The position numbers were made by a program, and so were the translations under genes. Shown here in pieces: positions 29,221 to 38,640 of a stretch of 64,000 bases of DNA. Position 1 is the first letter of the stretch. The number at the start of each line of letters is the position of its first letter. The notes under the pieces were generated by a model. The model did not search any database. It was not told the DNA's origin and saw only the letters and a program-made list of their open reading frames with translations. The DNA lies in the NCBI GenBank assembly GCA_030605835.1, contig JAUWHO010000027.1, positions 149,664 to 213,663 on the forward strand, written 5' to 3'. Origin of the DNA: Candidatus Zixiibacteriota bacterium. GTDB lineage: Bacteria > Zixibacteria > MSB-5A5 > DG-27.

Positions 29221-30759
29221 ATGATTAAGAAAGGTCTTTTAACGCTGGCGGTGGTTCTCTTGTTTTCGGCTGCGACCATGGCAGACGAGGCAACTGATGC
29301 CGCCTTCCCGGTCATCGAAACCTTCCAGGAGCTGGTGGATGTGAACTGTCCCTACCTGGACGAGTGTAATGCCGGGCTTGCGATCCCTGACAATCAGCTG
29401 TTGGGTGTCGAATTCGACGGCACCGACTACTGGGTGACTAACGGCGGTGCGACGTCACACGGTGGCACTAATTGGCTGGAACGTATCGACCGGAATTGTC
29501 AGTTCATAGAGGGGTGTGCACAGAACACCACCTCCAGCTGGGGAATTCGTGACCTGGCCTATGACGTCGGCAGAGACATACTGTACGGCTCCGACGATAA
29601 CGGACTGTACAGCTTTGACAACGCCTGCCCGGTCGTTTTGACGAACCTGGTCGCGCCTGCCGGCTACCCGCTCCCCATGAGGGGCTTAGCTCATGACCCT
29701 GTGACCGATCATTTGTGGAGCGCTAACTTCTCCAACGACGTTATCGAGTGGGACTACACCACCGGGCAGATATTCTGCCGGGCTGCAAACAGCTGGTCGA
29801 CTTACGGCATGGCCTGGGACGATGCCTGTTGGCAGGATTTAGGCTACGACCACCCGATGCTCTGGGTCCACTCTCAGAACGGGGTTCCGAAGCTGCGGAT
29901 GGAGCTGTTTGACCCCGTGGCCTGCGTATATACCGGCGACTTCTGCATGGGTATAGACCCGGTTGGCCCTGACGACGATATGGCCGGCGGTTTGGCCTTC
30001 GACGCTAACAACTACGTTGCTGGCAAGGGCGCTCTCATTGCCATGAACCAGGGTACTCCTGATGACATCATCATGGCTTATGAGATCTGCCTTACCGAAC
30101 CCACAATCACCATGAGCTGCACCAACCTAACCCCGGTTTTCTGCCGTGGCAAGAACATCTACTTCCAGGTGACCACCAACAACCCCTTCGGCGCTTTCGA
30201 CGTCACCATGACCTTCACCGGTTATGCTGGCAACGGCTGTGTGCCCGGGACCGAGATGGTTACGATCCCGAAGACCAAGACCATTCCGGATGGCGTTGAC
30301 ACCAAGAACTACTTCTTCAAGGTTCCGAATGCCGCTGGTCCTGGTCCTTACAGCGCCTCCATCAGCTTCAGCCATGCCGGCAATGACTATTTCTGCTGCA
30401 TGGACTTCACCTGCGTGCAGTGCAACCCGTGGAAAATCGGCGACAACACCGAGTGGGTGTGGGACGAGGTCGACCGTCTGGAGGTTGGACTTCCGACCAC
30501 TACTGCTCTATCCCAGAACTATCCTAACCCCTTCAACGCCGAGACCAACATCGGCTACGTTCTGGCCGAGGCCGGGAACGTGAACCTCTCGGTTTACGAT
30601 ATCTCCGGTCGCTTGGTTGAGACCTTGCTTGATGGGTATCAGGAAGCTGGCGAGCACGTCGTGACCTGGAATGGTTCCACCGTTTCCAGTGGAGTCTATT
30701 TCTACAAGGTCACCACTTCCGACTACACCGCCACCAAGATGATGAACCTGCTGAAGTAA
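29221..30759 (+). CDS. Secreted protein with Cys-rich module and C-terminal sorting domain
   Basis: 512 aa; signal peptide, propeller-like N-terminal region, C-terminal ~220 aa homologous by eye to the S8 protease C-terminus, 'NYPNPFNAETNIGY...SSGVYFYKV'. Confidence 0.85.
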   Translation: MIKKGLLTLAVVLLFSAATMADEATDAAFPVIETFQELVDVNCPYLDECNAGLAIPDNQLLGVEFDGTDYWVTNGGATSHGGTNWLERIDRNCQFIEGCAQNTTSSWGIRDLAYDVGRDILYGSDDNGLYSFDNACPVVLTNLVAPAGYPLPMRGLAHDPVTDHLWSANFSNDVIEWDYTTGQIFCRAANSWSTYGMAWDDACWQDLGYDHPMLWVHSQNGVPKLRMELFDPVACVYTGDFCMGIDPVGPDDDMAGGLAFDANNYVAGKGALIAMNQGTPDDIIMAYEICLTEPTITMSCTNLTPVFCRGKNIYFQVTTNNPFGAFDVTMTFTGYAGNGCVPGTEMVTIPKTKTIPDGVDTKNYFFKVPNAAGPGPYSASISFSHAGNDYFCCMDFTCVQCNPWKIGDNTEWVWDEVDRLEVGLPTTTALSQNYPNPFNAETNIGYVLAEAGNVNLSVYDISGRLVETLLDGYQEAGEHVVTWNGSTVSSGVYFYKVTTSDYTATKMMNLLK

Positions 30760-30790
30760 TGCAGGTCTGATTTGGCGGTATAGCCAGTAC

Positions 30791-30823
30791 TGGGGCGGGG
30801 ACGCTTCCCCGCCCCACTTTTTT
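30791..30823 (+). terminator. Rho-independent terminator
   Basis: GGGGCGGGG-ACGCTT-CCCCGCCCC then A-C and T-run. Confidence 0.85.
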
Positions 30824-30889
30824 ATCCCTCGATTTCCCCCTTGAGAATCCGTTCAGACTCGAAAAAACGGCGAGGATGAATTCACTGTC

Positions 30890-31370
30890 CTACGGTGCAG
30901 TCAGCTCCGGGGCAGGAATGCCCCGGCTATTCGGTAGAAAGGGGCAGGGGCACAACCCCTGCCCAAGCGAGGGAGCATTCCCTGTCTACTGTCTGTTGGC
31001 TCTGGAAACCTGAAGGTTATACGACCGTAGGAGCTCGTATAAGACGTCCCGTCCGATACCCAAAAGGTCACGGATGAGGGTATCCATGACCAACACCTGG
31101 GCTCCGGGGCAGGAATGCCCCGGCTATTCTTTGATGTTGTTTCTGATGCAATAGGCTGAGCTGTCCAGCCCAGCGAAAAGCAAAGCGGCAAAAGTGCAAA
31201 TCCCCGTACCGGTTAAACGACTGCTCCAGCGAGAGGGCCAGGCCTCCACAAACAGCTAGGGTGATGGTTGAACCCCCACCCTTTGGCGGGGAGGGGTACA
31301 ACTCCATACGGATCCAAACGGACCCTGCCCGAGCTTAGGTTGCAGTTCTGTCGGGATCAGGTCGGCTCCC
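30890..31370. repeat. Intergenic mosaic palindromic repeat island 3 (partly inverted relative to island 1)
   Basis: 'ctccggggcaggaatgccccggctattctttgatgttgtttct...cagcccagcgaaaagcaaag' matches the reverse complement of island 1 around 3785-3870. Confidence 0.7.
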
Positions 31371-31403
31371 GGCAGCAATGGTGATACTCTTCAGACCGAA
31401 CCG

Positions 31404-32573
31404 TCACTCCGGCAACATCTCGCCATCGCTGTCGGCGTACGTGAAGTACCAGCTGTCCTGGTTAAAGAGGAGTTCTGGCGGGATGCATTCTTCCCTCTGC
31501 CACCCTTGCAGTATCATTGGTCTCTGTTTGCTGAGGCGAGAGCTAAACCCATTTTTCCTCAAAGCCTTCTTCAGCTCCGGACAGGTAGTCTCCAGGACCT
31601 GAATGGTGTCGGCCTGCCTCTCTCTGAAGTATTCCACCGCGAAAGAGATCAAGGCCCGGTAGAATTTCTCCTCCCTGCGGGAGGCTAAGAGGTCCACTAT
31701 GCGGCCGATTCTTTCTCCTTCTCTGTTTAGTACACGCAAGACCAAATAGCCCTTGACCTCCCCCTCACATTCCAAGAGGAATCGAGGATAACGATTCGTG
31801 GGATGGGCAACAAAGCGCCAGTTGAGGTAGGCGTCGGTCCTTTTCGGGATTATCTCGTAATCGTCCTTTATCTTTTCCCAAAGTCTGTTTATCTCATCTC
31901 CGAATTCATTCACCTCCCTAATCTGGAGCCCTTCTTCCGACAGGCGGACTTGCCAACTTCTAAACATTCGGCAATACCCCCTCCAAAGAAGATTGGCCAA
32001 GCTGATTAGGGGCCTCACGCGGAGAAGTCTTTTTACTCTGGGGGAGCTTCTTAAATCCAGCATCCTGACCAGGTGTCTGTAAGTTCCGATGTCAGTCTGC
32101 CCCGATCCGACAGACTTCTTTGCCTGTCTTCTTGCCATCGCCCTCCACATCTCCTTGCGACTCTCATCACCGGCGACGCCAACTACAACGGGGTTTTCCA
32201 GAGACATCTTGAACGACACCCACAGATTCTTGCTGCGGTAAGAGGGGTGGGAGAAACCATCATGAATCCAGACCATGTGCTGATATTGATTCCCATGTTT
32301 CACCAGGTAGGGAACACCTCCGAGGAAAGCCACGATCCGCCCCTCGGCGCGGTAAAATAGCAGCGGAAGCCGGTCCTCGGGCATAAAGGGGCTGGATTCA
32401 AACTTCCATGAAAATATCTTCTCCATAGCAGCGCTTGTTTTTTCGTCCCACACCTCCCGATACAAATCCATCAGCTGTTTCCGGTCCTCCTCGGTGACCT
32501 CGGTGGCAAAAGACAGCTTGCTTTCTAAGTATGCGCTCATTTTTAAATCACACTCCCCCTTGAAGTCCGACAT
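31404..32573 (-). CDS. GNAT-like acetyltransferase, putative
   Basis: 389 aa; 'EGRIVAFLGGVPYLVKHGNQYQHMVWIHDGFSHPSYRSKNLWVSF' and C-terminal 'GEVKGYLVLRVL...FAVEYFRERQADTIQVL' resemble a GNAT fold. Confidence 0.55.
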   Translation of the reverse strand: MSDFKGECDLKMSAYLESKLSFATEVTEEDRKQLMDLYREVWDEKTSAAMEKIFSWKFESSPFMPEDRLPLLFYRAEGRIVAFLGGVPYLVKHGNQYQHMVWIHDGFSHPSYRSKNLWVSFKMSLENPVVVGVAGDESRKEMWRAMARRQAKKSVGSGQTDIGTYRHLVRMLDLRSSPRVKRLLRVRPLISLANLLWRGYCRMFRSWQVRLSEEGLQIREVNEFGDEINRLWEKIKDDYEIIPKRTDAYLNWRFVAHPTNRYPRFLLECEGEVKGYLVLRVLNREGERIGRIVDLLASRREEKFYRALISFAVEYFRERQADTIQVLETTCPELKKALRKNGFSSRLSKQRPMILQGWQREECIPPELLFNQDSWYFTYADSDGEMLPE

Positions 32574-33148
32574 TCCTGCAAAGGCAATAAACGAAAGACA
32601 GGCCGGGTTACCCCCCGGGCAACATCACCCATCGCAAATCGCCTCGCGGCGCAGTGATAATGGCGAAGTCCTGCCACGTCGGTATTCATTTGGTCAGTGT
32701 CATCAAGCCTTTGCTCTTTTCGAATAATCAATATACCGCCGGCGACGGCACTGTCAAGACAGTTGGCCAAGATTGCTTAAGACCAGAAGCTGCTTTCGGC
32801 ATTCAAGTCCTATGGAACCACTCCAGGTAGAGGAGCTAAATCGGGCCAGTATTGTTTTTGTCAATGAATTTTCCCTCCCAGGGCTTCTGGATTGGCCTCC
32901 ACGGAATTCTGTGGAGGTCCAGAGCGCTCACAATCTGCAAACAATTTGTCCGGGCAAAGAGGATGAGGCGCCAGGGAAGTGGGGTCGGCTGCTATGACTA
33001 TCAACTTACAACAATGAAGAAGTGAGGTCAGAGTCAGCGAATCCCTTGGTCTTCCTGGAAACAGTGGCAGTCACCCCGGGGCAGAGGTTCCGCACCTGCA
33101 CCCCAGCATTCCCGGCACCGGAATATTAGACTCAGGACCGTCAATGGA

Positions 33149-33931
33149 CTACTTTCCCCTGTACTCCGGTTTTCTCTTCTCCAGGAAGGCGGTGGTTCCC
33201 TCGGTTTTATCTTCGGTGCCGAAGATCTTTCTGAACTCGGCTATCTCTTCCTTACACCCGGAAGCCAGATCGGTCTCTAGACCGTCATTGATGCACCTCT
33301 TGGCGGCCACGATCGCTAGGGGGCCCTTGGAGAGAATCTTTCCCGCTAGCTCTTTGGCTTTCTCCATCAGTTCAGCTTGGGGGTAGACCTCTTCAACCAA
33401 TCCGATGCGATGGGCTTCCCGGGCGTCGATTACATCCCCGGTGAAGATGAGCTGTTTGGCCTTACCTTTTCCGACCAAGCGCGGTAACCTTTGGGTGCCC
33501 CCATATCCCGGGATTACCCCCAGATTGACCTCCGGCTGACCTAATCTGGCACTTTCGGAGGCTAAGCGGATATCGCACGCCATTGCGATTTCGCAGCCCC
33601 CGCCCAGGGCAAATCCATTTATAGCGGCGATGACCACCTTGGGCATCTCCTCGATCAGGTGCATAAGTTCGTGTCCCCGTCTGGACTCCTTCTCTCCCTG
33701 TTCGGCGTTGAAAAGCTTAAGCTCGCCGATGTCGGCACCGGCCACAAAGGCCCTCTCCCCGGCTCCGGTCAGAATTATGACTCTCACTTCGGGGTCATCT
33801 GACAACTCCTGAAAGACGCCCAAAAGCTCGGAGATGGTCTCGTGGTTCAGAGAGTTTAAGGCCCGTATGCGGTTGACGGTGACGATCGCCAACCCTTTTT
33901 CTTTCTCCAAGAGGAGGTTTTCGTATTCCAT
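33149..33931 (-). CDS. Enoyl-CoA hydratase/isomerase (crotonase)
   Basis: 'AAINGFALGGGCEIAMACDIRLASESARLGQPEVNLGVIPGYGGTQRLPRLVG'. Confidence 0.95.
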   Translation of the reverse strand: MEYENLLLEKEKGLAIVTVNRIRALNSLNHETISELLGVFQELSDDPEVRVIILTGAGERAFVAGADIGELKLFNAEQGEKESRRGHELMHLIEEMPKVVIAAINGFALGGGCEIAMACDIRLASESARLGQPEVNLGVIPGYGGTQRLPRLVGKGKAKQLIFTGDVIDAREAHRIGLVEEVYPQAELMEKAKELAGKILSKGPLAIVAAKRCINDGLETDLASGCKEEIAEFRKIFGTEDKTEGTTAFLEKRKPEYRGK

Positions 33932-34038
33932 AAAAACTCCAGGTTTTGTGCAAAGTTAGGTTGGGCCGGACTATATCAATTCCGACTCCAGCTTAAGAAA
34001 ATGTCTGACTCCGATCAACTCCAACCTGCCTTAGTCGA

Positions 34039-34896
34039 CTATTTTTTGCCGTAGTCGTAGAACCCCTTTCCGGTCTTCCTTCCGAGGTGACCGGCTTTGA
34101 CCAGCCGCTTCAAGAGTGGCGGGGCGGCGTAACGTGGATCTTTGAACTCCTCGAACATTATCTCCGCTATGTGATAGGTGGTATCCAAGCCGACGAAATC
34201 GGCGAGCTGCAGCGGACCCACAGGGTGCCCACACCCCAATTTCATCGCGTTGTCGATATCCTCCTTGGTGGCCACCCCAGACTCTAAGACCCGAACGGCG
34301 TCCAAGAGACTTGGCACCAGAATGCGGTTCACCACAAAGCCGGGGGTGTCCTTACAGGAAACCACAGTTTTCCCGACCGATTCGGCGAATTTCTTGGCGG
34401 CCTCATAGGTCTCATCAGAGGTGACCTCGGCACGGACGACCTCCACCAGCCTCATCACTGGAACTGGATTGAAGAAGTGTAGACCGACGAACTTGTCGGG
34501 GCGATCGGTGGAGGCAGCCATTTCGGTTATCGACAGGGAGGAGGTGTTGGAGGCAAATAAGGCCTCCTTCTTGACGAGCTTGTCCAACTCTCCGTATAAC
34601 TTAATCTTCTCCTCCAAGTTCTCGGTGATGGCTTCAACGATGAGGTCACAATCTGAGAGGTCCTGAAGCTTCAGGGTTCCCTTGATCTTGCTCCGGGCCG
34701 TCTTTTTCTCCTCCTCCGTGGCCTTGCCCTTTCTGACGGCTCTGGAGAGGCTTTTGTCGATTCTCCCAAAACCCTTCTCCAGGAATTGGTCCTCGATTTC
34801 GCGCACAACGACATCGTATCCCGCCTTTGCGGATACCTCCACAATGCCGGAGCCCATCAGGCCACAACCACAGACACCCACTTTTTTTATCTCCAT
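34039..34896 (-). CDS. hbd: 3-hydroxybutyryl-CoA / 3-hydroxyacyl-CoA dehydrogenase
   Basis: '[26 protein letters not shown]', '[14 protein letters not shown]', '[17 protein letters not shown]', '[11 protein letters not shown]'. Confidence 0.95.
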   Translation of the reverse strand: MEIKKVGVCGCGLMGSGIVEVSAKAGYDVVVREIEDQFLEKGFGRIDKSLSRAVRKGKATEEEKKTARSKIKGTLKLQDLSDCDLIVEAITENLEEKIKLYGELDKLVKKEALFASNTSSLSITEMAASTDRPDKFVGLHFFNPVPVMRLVEVVRAEVTSDETYEAAKKFAESVGKTVVSCKDTPGFVVNRILVPSLLDAVRVLESGVATKEDIDNAMKLGCGHPVGPLQLADFVGLDTTYHIAEIMFEEFKDPRYAAPPLLKRLVKAGHLGRKTGKGFYDYGKK

Positions 34897-35043
34897 AGAA
34901 ATATTCCTTATGTTTATGGCTGTATTATTTCAAAACTGCTATCATCAGGAAGAATGAGGATTGGGATTGGGGTTCACACTCTCAGATTGTTCTAAGAGGC
35001 CAACTAGATTGCTCGGTGAAGAAGGCGACTGCAGCAACAACGA

Positions 35044-35814
35044 CTACTTATCCTTCCAGATCGGCGGTCTCCCCTCCAGATAGGCCTGGATCCCCTCGTT
35101 CGCATCATGGGTGAACATCAGCTCGTTGAGATAAACCCTCTCGGCCCGCTTCATGCCGTCCAGAAAGCTGAAGCCCAGGCCGGAGTTCATCGCTCTTTTG
35201 GTCAGCCTCAACACCTCCGCGGAGTTGGCGGTGATCTTCTCGATAAACTTCTCGGCCTCCTCTTTAAACCTCTTGGGAGGAAATACCCTGTTGACCAACC
35301 CCAAAGATTTGGCCTCCTCGGCAGAGATGAGTTCGCCGGTGAGCATCAGTTCGTAGGCGATTTTCAGACCGATATTCTTGGGCAGGCCCGCTGCTGCCGC
35401 CGGTGGGAAAAGTCCCATCTTTATCTCCGGCTGTCCCAGTTTGGCCTTCTCCGACGCCAGAATTAAGTTGCACGCCAGGGCCAACTGACAGCCGAGGCCG
35501 GTGGCCTCCCCGTGCAACAGAGCAATAGTGGGCACCTCCAGAATATCGAGGGAACGAAACATCTCGTGACCAGCATTTATGAACTTCCCCACCCGGGCCT
35601 CGCTGTGTTCGCTGGCTTCAATCCCGGTGGAGAAGAGTTCCCCCTCCGCCGACATCACACAGATCTTCAAAGCCTCCTGGCCCCTCAGGGACAGAAGCGC
35701 CTCCGTGATCTCGTCCATCATCTCAGTGTTAAAGGTGTTGCGGGGAGGGCGGTTGAAGATCAGTTCGGCTTTGGGGGCTGCGACCTTAAATTCTATATTC
35801 TTGAAGTGGTCCAT
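35044..35814 (-). CDS. Enoyl-CoA hydratase/isomerase family protein
   Basis: 'LLHGEATGLGCQLALACNLILASEKAKLGQPEIKMGLFPPAAAAGLPKNIG'. Confidence 0.9.
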   Translation of the reverse strand: MDHFKNIEFKVAAPKAELIFNRPPRNTFNTEMMDEITEALLSLRGQEALKICVMSAEGELFSTGIEASEHSEARVGKFINAGHEMFRSLDILEVPTIALLHGEATGLGCQLALACNLILASEKAKLGQPEIKMGLFPPAAAAGLPKNIGLKIAYELMLTGELISAEEAKSLGLVNRVFPPKRFKEEAEKFIEKITANSAEVLRLTKRAMNSGLGFSFLDGMKRAERVYLNELMFTHDANEGIQAYLEGRPPIWKDK

Positions 35815-36139
35815 CGCTACTCCGTTAGGATTTATCCGATTCTCTCTTCACAAGTCTATTATCGTCTCCTTCAAGACTTTTCCTAACCGCATCGAAAGGG
35901 AAAGGAGTCAACTCCAAACAGGAGAGAGAACGTATCCATTGGCTTCGTTTTTCAAATTCCAAGTCCTTTCGATAGAAATCTCATTCACCGGGATTTTCAG
36001 AATAATAATAGGTGAATTCCCCTAAGTCAAGAATATTGTAGGCCCTTAAACCGCGTTGGAGGAGGTAATTACGTTGTCCTCGATTGAGAAATCTCGCCGG
36101 CAGTGTATATCTTTTTCAAAGCCAAGATGGCCCCCGATC

Positions 36140-36808
36140 TCACCACCAGAAGCTTCTCCACATCAGTCTCAGGAAACGGCAGGTATCCACAAATCTATTC
36201 ACGTGACTTCTTCCTTTATTGTATATGGAGGGGATGGGGTGAGAGGTTATCTTGAATCCATACCGAGAGGCTTTGAGCAGAACCTCGGTCTCCAGATCGA
36301 ACTTGTCGCAGTCGAGTTTTAAGTTTTCCAGGGCTTTGACCTTCAAGACCCTGAAGCCACACTGGCTGTCCTCCACCAGGCGGTTGCACAGAAGCGAGGT
36401 GACGATGGAGCTGAGGCGATTGCTCAACAGCCGATCGCGGGGCATCGCCTCCGAATCCTTCCGCCGGGAACCGATCACCAGGTCGGCTCCTTCTTTGACC
36501 GCCGTCTCGATCATTGCCGGTATAGTGGATATGTCGTGCTGGAGGTCGGCGTCCATGGTTATAACGTAGTCGTAACCCTTCACGATGGCGTATCTGAAGG
36601 CGGTCTTCAGAGAGGCCCCCTTGCCGAAGTTAGTCTCAAAGGAGATGACGGTTGCTCCCGATTTGCGCGCCACCTCAGCGGTGTCATCGCACGAGCCATC
36701 GTCAACCACCAGAACGGACGAGACCTGAGGTATCTCCTTCAGCTCGGCAATCAGCCGTGCCAGAGTCTTCTCGGCGTTGTAAGCCGGAATGGCGACCAGG
36801 ATTTTCAT
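36140..36808 (-). CDS. Glycosyltransferase family 2 (dolichol-P-mannose synthase-like)
   Basis: 'ILVAIPAYNAEKTLARLI...VLVVDDGSCDDTAEVA...VITMDADLQHD'. Confidence 0.93.
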   Translation of the reverse strand: MKILVAIPAYNAEKTLARLIAELKEIPQVSSVLVVDDGSCDDTAEVARKSGATVISFETNFGKGASLKTAFRYAIVKGYDYVITMDADLQHDISTIPAMIETAVKEGADLVIGSRRKDSEAMPRDRLLSNRLSSIVTSLLCNRLVEDSQCGFRVLKVKALENLKLDCDKFDLETEVLLKASRYGFKITSHPIPSIYNKGRSHVNRFVDTCRFLRLMWRSFWW

Positions 36809-36889
36809 GATCAGTGCCGGGGTGTTGACTTATTACATCCTGAAGTGACAGCCAGGCAGCCGCAGCGATACGAAATATGGAAGGCAGCT

Positions 36890-37345
36890 TTATTTGAATT
36901 CCAGATAGTCCCGGAATTCTTCCTCCATTTTCGAACGTCGCCCGCTGCCGAACCAACGCAATAACTCATGTTCTTTTTCGTGATACTTGTTGAACTCCTC
37001 GTCGGTCGTGGCGTTCTCTCTCTGCTGTGTGAAAAACTGCAGCTCGTTTGCCTTGCGGTATACCTCGTCCAGCAAATCTCTTCTTCTCTCATCAAAAATG
37101 AACTGTCCCCATTTGATATCACGCTGATATCGAGCGAGGTCTTCTGTCGACACGCGGGTTTGCTGACCAATGTTCTCGATGAATCCCAGCATAGCCTCAA
37201 GGACTTGCCGCCTGAGACCGCTTTGTTGGAATCTCAATCCTTCCTTGGCTGCCTTGGATTGCTTAACTTCCACCCAAACCAGGAAGAGGGTGGCGACGAC
37301 CAGTAGCAGCGTGGCGGTGGCAATGACAATCTGGATTGTTTCCAT
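36890..37345 (-). CDS. Hypothetical single-TM protein
   Basis: 151 aa with N-terminal TM 'IVIATATLLLVVATLFLVWVEV' and charged C-terminal half. Confidence 0.55.
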   Translation of the reverse strand: METIQIVIATATLLLVVATLFLVWVEVKQSKAAKEGLRFQQSGLRRQVLEAMLGFIENIGQQTRVSTEDLARYQRDIKWGQFIFDERRRDLLDEVYRKANELQFFTQQRENATTDEEFNKYHEKEHELLRWFGSGRRSKMEEEFRDYLEFK

Positions 37346-37386
37346 GGCTTTAATGATTACCCCCTGAAGTTAACGAAGTTGTCGAG

Positions 37387-38028
37387 TCAGCAAAATCCAT
37401 TGGATGGACGAACTCCTTCACGTTTCTGCTTTGTTTTCTGGGCGCCTGTGGGTCCTGGCAGATTGAGTTTGTTTAGACCAGTCCTTACCAGGTCTTGGTG
37501 GCACTTAACAAGCTCGTCACCAAGTTTAAGTAGATTCTGAGAAACAGAGTAGAAAAGCTCGGGGTCCTGCGTCGGCAACTTGCCAGGGACTTTTCTCGCT
37601 ACGTCTGAAGACATTTCAGTCTTATCATATAGAAAATCCAGAAATTCTGTTGCGACCGCTAAGAGCCTTCTGCGCTTTTTCTCAAGGTCTCTGTCTCGGA
37701 ACTCATGTTGCGCATTGATCCAGAGCACCGTAAACTCATTAAGTTTACCTAGCTTGCGTACATCGATCGTTGCGTTCCCACCATAATCATCTAAATGCTG
37801 AATGATCCCACGATAAGGAAGCTCTCTGAGGAAAGCTTCAAACAATGGCAAGTCCGGATTAGTCTCGGAGACCCGTGCCTCGGACCGGGCCTCCGCGATT
37901 AGCAGGATGATCAGCATGGCTAGCGAGGTCAGGAACGTCGTCACTGGCCCCCAACCCGGCGATTTAAGGCACCAAACCGCGGCTGTGCAGAGTGCAAGAA
38001 CAAGCACAAGTTTGGCCAGCTTCCTCAT
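37387..38028 (-). CDS. Hypothetical membrane protein
   Basis: 213 aa, two N-terminal TM segments; no family recognised. Confidence 0.5.
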   Translation of the reverse strand: MRKLAKLVLVLALCTAAVWCLKSPGWGPVTTFLTSLAMLIILLIAEARSEARVSETNPDLPLFEAFLRELPYRGIIQHLDDYGGNATIDVRKLGKLNEFTVLWINAQHEFRDRDLEKKRRRLLAVATEFLDFLYDKTEMSSDVARKVPGKLPTQDPELFYSVSQNLLKLGDELVKCHQDLVRTGLNKLNLPGPTGAQKTKQKREGVRPSNGFC

Positions 38029-38187
38029 CCGTCATCCTGCCTCTCAAGCTTGCCTGCCCAGGTTAGAAAACATTGGTCAGTGGGTATTGTCAACGCGTTT
38101 TGGATAGTGACAATTCAGTGGCAAGTCATTTAGCCCCTTCTGGGGAACCCGCTACTGGCAACGCTTCAGACCTACTGAAAAACAATT

Positions 38188-38265
38188 TGGTCGGGGCGAG
38201 CCGATTTGAACGGCCGACCCCTTGCACCCCAAGCAAGTGCGCTAACCAGACTGCGCCACGCCCCG
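38188..38265 (-). tRNA. tRNA-Pro(GGG), CCA encoded
   Basis: Minus strand CGGGGCG-TG-GCGCAGTCTGGTTAGCGC-A-CTTGC-TTGGGGT-GCAAG-GGGTC-GGCCG-TTCAAAT-CGGCT-CGCCCCG-A-CCA; full cloverleaf. Confidence 0.95.
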
Positions 38266-38301
38266 ACCGTGTTTCTAAGATACTTTATCGGGATCAAAAT
38301 C

Positions 38302-38628
38302 TCAAGAGAAAAGTCCTAAAAGCTCGTTTAGTTCCTTTTTGAGCTGCTCTATAAGACCTTTTGCAGTTAGCTCTGCCTTTTCTTCCTTAGACGCATCTTT
38401 CAGCTGGCTGCGAGCCCCCTCGATGGTGAATCCCTTCTCGTAGAGAAGCTGCTTGATGCGGTAGATGGTCTGGATGTCTTTAGGCTGATAGGTGCGGTTG
38501 CCGCCGCGGCTCTTCTTGGGCTTCAGCTGGGGGAACTCCTTCTCCCAGAAACGCAAAACGTGCGGCTCCAGCTTGGCTAGCTCCGCCACCTCGCTGATGG
38601 AGTAATACAGTTTCTTAGCTTTTGCCAT
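38302..38628 (-). CDS. MerR-family transcriptional regulator
   Basis: 'YYSISEVAELAKLEPHVLRFWEKEFPQLKPKKSRGGNRTYQPKDI'. Confidence 0.92.
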   Translation of the reverse strand: MAKAKKLYYSISEVAELAKLEPHVLRFWEKEFPQLKPKKSRGGNRTYQPKDIQTIYRIKQLLYEKGFTIEGARSQLKDASKEEKAELTAKGLIEQLKKELNELLGLFS

Positions 38629-38640
38629 CCTTGCTAGACC

